A DNA stretch of 52,667 nt, from NCBI GenBank assembly GCA_964465125.1, contig CAYXIO010000025.1, positions 1 through 52,667 of the forward strand, given 5' to 3'. Position 1 is the stretch's first letter. Each line of letters starts with the position of its first letter. The notes under the pieces are model-generated. The model was given only the letters and a program-made list of their open reading frames with translations. It had not been told where the DNA came from and did not search any database. This document shows, piece after piece, positions 49,875 through 52,667 of this stretch. Made by a program: the position numbers and the translations under genes. This DNA comes from CAYOHG01 sp964465125 (GTDB lineage: Bacteria; Planctomycetota; Phycisphaerae; UBA1845; Fen-1342).

Positions 49875-50941
49875 GCTTCGGACGCATCGACCTGAAGCGC
49901 GCACCGGTCGGGTCGAATTCGCGGTGGAAACGCCGCGCCGCTGCGATGCACGCCGGCGGGCGGGGCTTGGACACCCGGAATCGCATACACGGGTCATGCC
50001 GACCAAGAGAACGGCAAGGCCTTAGATCGCCTAGCGCGGTCGCTGCTGTATTGCGCTGTTCCAAGACGTCCTCCCGCCGGGCGCGCAGGAGTGCCCACGC
50101 CGACTTGGGCGAGAGACGCAACCGCCGGCGGTGCGTCGTCGTAAGTAGCGCGCCCGAGCCTTGATCGTCGGCTACCTGGCGGCGCCGCAGGAGTTGAGGC
50201 GGAAGTTGCGGGGGCTGACCATGCCGGTTTCGCGCATGGGGACGCATTGGGAACGTCGCACAACCGCCCCAGAGTGCGTCAGAGGCGCGAATCGAGCGCG
50301 ATCGTGCAGACCAATTCAAGGGCCTGCGGCGGCAGCGTCGGCCCACTGAACCGAAGGTTGCGGGTGCGAATCCAGCGAAGTGCGCTGCCGCAACCGTCGT
50401 TCAGTTTGGCGGTTGCGGCCACCTGCATGATGGAGACGGAGAACACGGATTCTCCTGGAATCGCGTGGGAGACGCGTCGGACGAGCAACGGTTTCCGCGC
50501 CCGCTGCTCCGCGGCGACGACACCGGGCTTCGACGGGCGCCTTGGCACACGCCCGCGGGGCACTCAAGCCGGGCATTTCCGGCAATTGTTCGGGTATTCA
50601 CGACTTCGACTTACATCGATTCGAGCAGGGGTGCGGGTCCTTTCCGGCCAGGGCGCCCGGGTCGCGTCGCAGGCATCGGCGGGGGGGGATGCGCGCGGGG
50701 GTCGAATCCGGCGCACAGTCAACCATTGACGGGAACTGGGGCGTTCGCCGGACGGGTCGCGGCCGGGAGCGTGCATGAGCACGGTTCGGCCGGCGGGGAC
50801 GCGGGGCGCAGGCGTGATTCAGGCCGGCGGTAGAATGCGGCCCTCGGGACGGCGGGAGTAGCTACCTGCCTACGCTGTCCGGCTCGGTGTGCTTTCTCAC
50901 GATGCGGTGCACCGACCGGACGGCTGACCCGAGGGAGCATC
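49875..50941. other. About 1 kb of element DNA without a supported gene
   Basis: Several short open frames exist on both strands, but their composition is Arg/Ala/Gly-rich and none has a recognisable domain. One at 50161-50349 begins IVGYLAAPQELRRKLRGLTM; I cannot support it further. A tRNA-like inverted repeat lies at 50329-50391. Degraded element sequence is the likeliest content. Confidence 0.45.
50329..50391 (+). repeat. Inverted repeat enclosing a degenerate tRNA T-arm
   Basis: GCGGCAGCG (50329-50337) and CGCTGCCGC (50383-50391) are perfect 9-bp inverted copies. Between them lies CCGAAGGTTGCGGGTGCGAATCC, nearly the variable loop and T-arm of a tRNA, with the loop changed from TTCGAAT to TGCGAAT and a damaged stem. 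The enclosed stretch is too short for a whole tRNA. It may be a relic of an earlier attachment site. Confidence 0.45.
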
Positions 50942-51973
50942 GTGAGCATGTCGACTTCGCAATCCGCCCTGAACGTGCTGGCCATCATTCGAGATTGGGA
51001 ACTGGGGCGATGCGTCATTCCGGGCCTGGCTTGTCCGGCCAGGCTGCCCTTGACACCGGCCCCAGACAGCTTGATTCGCGCCCTCTACTTTGCGCGACAT
51101 GCGGAGCATCCGCTGGGCGTAAGCGCCGCTTTCGCGGAGCTGGTCTGCGCAGCCCTGGTTGAAGTGAAGGTGGAGCTTCCGAGCTTCCACAAGGGTAGCG
51201 CAAGCGCGGCGGATTGGATGGGTTTCTTCAACGCGCACCTGGGTAGTCCGGCGCCCACCTGGTTGAAGGACACGCTCGTTGGTAACGCCGCGGACGGTGT
51301 GATTCGCACCGTGCGTCAGTGGAAATTCGACGACGGGACCGAGCTGGTTTGGGTTGCTCCGGCATTCTCCGGCGACCGCGGCGGCTGGGCGTTCGCCGCG
51401 CATCGCATCGTGAAGAAGAACCGCTTTGCTCCGGACGGATCGCCGATGCAGATAGAAGGCCCGGACGGGGTGCTTGTGAATGGGCGTCCGGGTTTCTACT
51501 CATTGACGCCGGCCGGCGTGCAGGCGCTGGACGGCGAGACAACGACGACGCGACCGAAAGCTGATACCCGGAAGTGGACCAAGAAAACCGCGGACGCGGC
51601 GATTCGCAAGCTGGCAGAAGAACGCGCCGACGAAATCCGGGCGGCGGCAGAAACCGTGAAGCGCGGCGAGCGCGGTGCGGCGAAGCTGGCGGCGGCGGCG
51701 TTCGGGCGCAACGCAGTCATGCGGGAGTTGGGCTGCTCGGCGGCGCTCGTGACCAACTCCCGGGCGTGGCAGGTGGTCGCAAATCGGCTCGGGCTGCGGA
51801 GCGGCCGGACGCCGGGCGTGGCGCGTGGCGAGCGCATCGGGATGGAGGTGGCCGTTGACAACGCAAGCGTCGAGCGCGACCGCCAAATCGGGCGGCTGGC
51901 CAACGAACAAGAGGCCGAAGAAGCGTCCGATGACGCTCAATCGCGCAAGCGGAGAGCCCGCCGACACACCTGA
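50942..51973 (+). CDS. Element-encoded protein of unknown function
   Basis: A 343-residue protein. The GTG at 50942 (or ATG at 50948) follows GAGGGAG. The N-terminal half (about 1-200) has well-formed alternating structure (LVCAALVEVKVELPSFHKGS, WVAPAFSGDRGGWAFAAHRI) but no motif I know. The C-terminal half is charged and helical (ADAAIRKLAEERADEIRAAA, FGRNAVMRELGCSAALVTNS), which looks like a DNA-binding helix-turn-helix region; this is inference. The position between the attachment site and the AlpA-like gene suggests an element-specific regulator or replication function. Confidence 0.65.
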   Translation: MSMSTSQSALNVLAIIRDWELGRCVIPGLACPARLPLTPAPDSLIRALYFARHAEHPLGVSAAFAELVCAALVEVKVELPSFHKGSASAADWMGFFNAHLGSPAPTWLKDTLVGNAADGVIRTVRQWKFDDGTELVWVAPAFSGDRGGWAFAAHRIVKKNRFAPDGSPMQIEGPDGVLVNGRPGFYSLTPAGVQALDGETTTTRPKADTRKWTKKTADAAIRKLAEERADEIRAAAETVKRGERGAAKLAAAAFGRNAVMRELGCSAALVTNSRAWQVVANRLGLRSGRTPGVARGERIGMEVAVDNASVERDRQIGRLANEQEAEEASDDAQSRKRRARRHT

Positions 51974-51977
51974 CGCA

Positions 51978-52069
51978 CTGGTCGCGCGCTGGTCGCGCGG
52001 GCAACCGCGACCGCGCCAGACAACGATTCCCCAATGAAATCCAGGCTTTCGCGCACTGGTCGCGCGACC
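51978..52069 (+). repeat. Iteron-like CTGGTCGCGCG repeats and a palindrome
   Basis: CTGGTCGCGCG occurs back to back at 51978-51988 and 51989-51999, again at 52056-52066, and a fourth time inside the next gene at 52297-52307. The third copy overlaps the perfect palindrome GGTCGCGCGACC (52058-52069). The cluster fills the gap before the AlpA-like gene and could be an operator or element origin. Confidence 0.55.
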
Positions 52070-52135
52070 GCGCGCCTACCTGTGTAGGGCATGCGCTGGG
52101 CGTGCTCGCCCATGACATGCAGGTAGGAATCTCAG

Positions 52136-52375
52136 ATGGGAATGGAATCAATGGTCAGCGCCGAGGCGGTACTCCAAACCGAGCTTCTCGATGTGCAGGC
52201 GGTCGCGCGACTGCTGGCGTGCAGTCCGCGGCATGTCCATCGGCTGGCCGCCGCCGGCCGCATGCCGCCGCCCGTCAAACTCGGTTGGCTGACGCGCTGG
52301 TCGCGCGCCGGAATCACGCGGTGGATCACCGACGGCTGCCGGCCGGTGCGCGGCGAGAAGGGCGGTGCCGCGTGA
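52136..52375 (+). CDS. AlpA/excisionase-like helix-turn-helix protein
   Basis: A 79-residue DNA-binding protein. The ATG at 52136 has AGGTAGGA seven bases upstream; a second ATG lies two codons on. LLDVQAVARLLACSPRHVHR is a MerR/excisionase-type helix-turn-helix, followed by the wing-like AAAGRMPPPVKLGWLTRWSR and ITRWITDG, the usual AlpA pattern. Such proteins activate or direct excision of integrated elements and often regulate the integrase gene. A hairpin (GGGCG-TGCT-CGCCC) lies upstream. The start of the next gene overlaps its stop (GTGA), so both are co-translated. Confidence 0.8.
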   Translation: MGMESMVSAEAVLQTELLDVQAVARLLACSPRHVHRLAAAGRMPPPVKLGWLTRWSRAGITRWITDGCRPVRGEKGGAA

Positions 52376-52667
52376 GCACCCAACAAAGCGGGCCGCGGCC
52401 GGGTGACGCCGGCGCGGCCCAAGGCGAGCTTTTTCACACCCGCGACTCTATCCCGCAGTCCGCCGAATCGCAATCCGAATCGGTGCCGCGCGCCGAGACC
52501 GGAGCCGAGCTGCGCGACGCCGCGCTGGCCGCGCTGGAAGTCCCTCGCCCCAGCCGGGTGCGCGCCGCCCAAGCGGCGCTGCTGCGGCTGCTGCTCGCGC
52601 GCGGCCGCGCGACGATTGACGAGGTGCGAGCGGCGCTGGCGCTGCCCGACGGCGAACCGGCGCGCTG
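52372..52667 (+). CDS. Element protein, cut by the window edge
   Basis: The GTG at 52372 overlaps the stop of the AlpA-like gene. The visible 98 residues begin with a polar, probably disordered stretch (STQQSGPRPGDAGAAQGELF) and pass into a helical Leu/Arg-rich part (AAQAALLRLLLARGRATIDE) that looks like the first helices of a winged-helix domain. It has no motif that names a function. Coupled translation with the AlpA-like gene supports a real gene. Confidence 0.65.
   Translation, partial: MSTQQSGPRPGDAGAAQGELFHTRDSIPQSAESQSESVPRAETGAELRDAALAALEVPRPSRVRAAQAALLRLLLARGRATIDEVRAALALPDGEPAR

Larger units (their letters stand above)
49527..52667. mobile_element. Left end of a probable tRNA-integrated element, continuing past the window
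   Basis: The evidence is a tRNA 3' fragment at the boundary, an integrase-tail-like frame right after it, sparse coding with repeats, an AlpA/excisionase-like gene, and proteins of unknown function typical of accessory DNA. The other attachment site and the integrase body are not in the window, so extent and type (prophage, satellite or conjugative element) are unknown. Confidence 0.6.

Noticed and set aside
49871..50164. 97-codon frame starting GTG overlapping the integrase-tail stop
   Set aside because: Composition is Arg/Ser-rich without domain or repeat pattern; the start overlap alone is weak support.
50279..50563. 94-codon minus-strand frame ending in WIRTRNLRF-like sequence
   Set aside because: That sequence is simply the antisense reading of the tRNA-like T-arm; the remainder has no features.
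1..52667. CRISPR arrays, rRNA genes and insertion-sequence transposases
   Set aside because: I looked for regularly spaced direct repeats, rRNA sequence and transposase motifs on both strands and saw none.

Overview
The window is GC-rich throughout and looks like a chromosome fragment of a Planctomycetota bacterium, most likely a Phycisphaerae-like lineage. I infer this from five things: several secreted proteins ending in the short 'CPGDL.GDG..DL.DL' dockerin-like module common in that group, a PEP-CTERM protein, ECF sigma factors paired with membrane Ser/Thr kinases, kynurenine-pathway genes, and a giant GreA-like protein. No species can be named from the sequence alone.

Layout. 1-9999: the 5' end of clpC, a membrane protein, an ECF sigma factor, three secreted proteins (an FG-GAP/dockerin protein and a paralogous pair carrying either a dockerin or a PEP-CTERM tail), surE, a response-regulator diguanylate cyclase and priA. 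10082-16351: a histone-deacetylase-fold hydrolase, a possible minus-strand structured RNA ending in an intrinsic terminator, an FbpB-type double ABC permease, an FHA-GAF-SpoIIE phosphatase coupled to a small membrane protein, and dnaA. 16611-25752: a GNAT acetyltransferase, two lipoproteins, a large von Willebrand A membrane protein, a 738-residue GreA-like protein and a Tat-exported TIM-barrel protein. 26239-30862: a small secreted protein, kynU, two tiny membrane-peptide ORFs, kmo and a lactonase-type propeller with dockerin. KynU and Kmo together turn kynurenine into 3-hydroxykynurenine and then 3-hydroxyanthranilate.

30957-34338: a methyltransferase, a broken membrane-protein gene next to a C/T-G/A-rich repeat, a phosphodiesterase and an FMN-barrel protein. 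34717-41198: two paralogous ECF sigma/Ser-Thr kinase cassettes that face each other across a small Tyr/Gly-rich lipoprotein. 41343-49088: a secreted metzincin-like protease, a lipoprotein and its secreted neighbour, and a chemoreceptor with a c-type haem motif. The two lipoprotein genes at 38160 and 44476 share an almost identical promoter-like box at the same distance from the start codon.

49527-52667: probably the left end of an integrated element. It begins at the 3' end of a tRNA gene (minus strand), followed by what looks like a detached integrase tail, about 1 kb without convincing genes, a protein of unknown function, GC-rich repeats, an AlpA/excisionase-like protein and a gene cut by the window edge. 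The other end and the integrase body lie outside the window. All functional calls come from reading motifs by eye; no database search was run.
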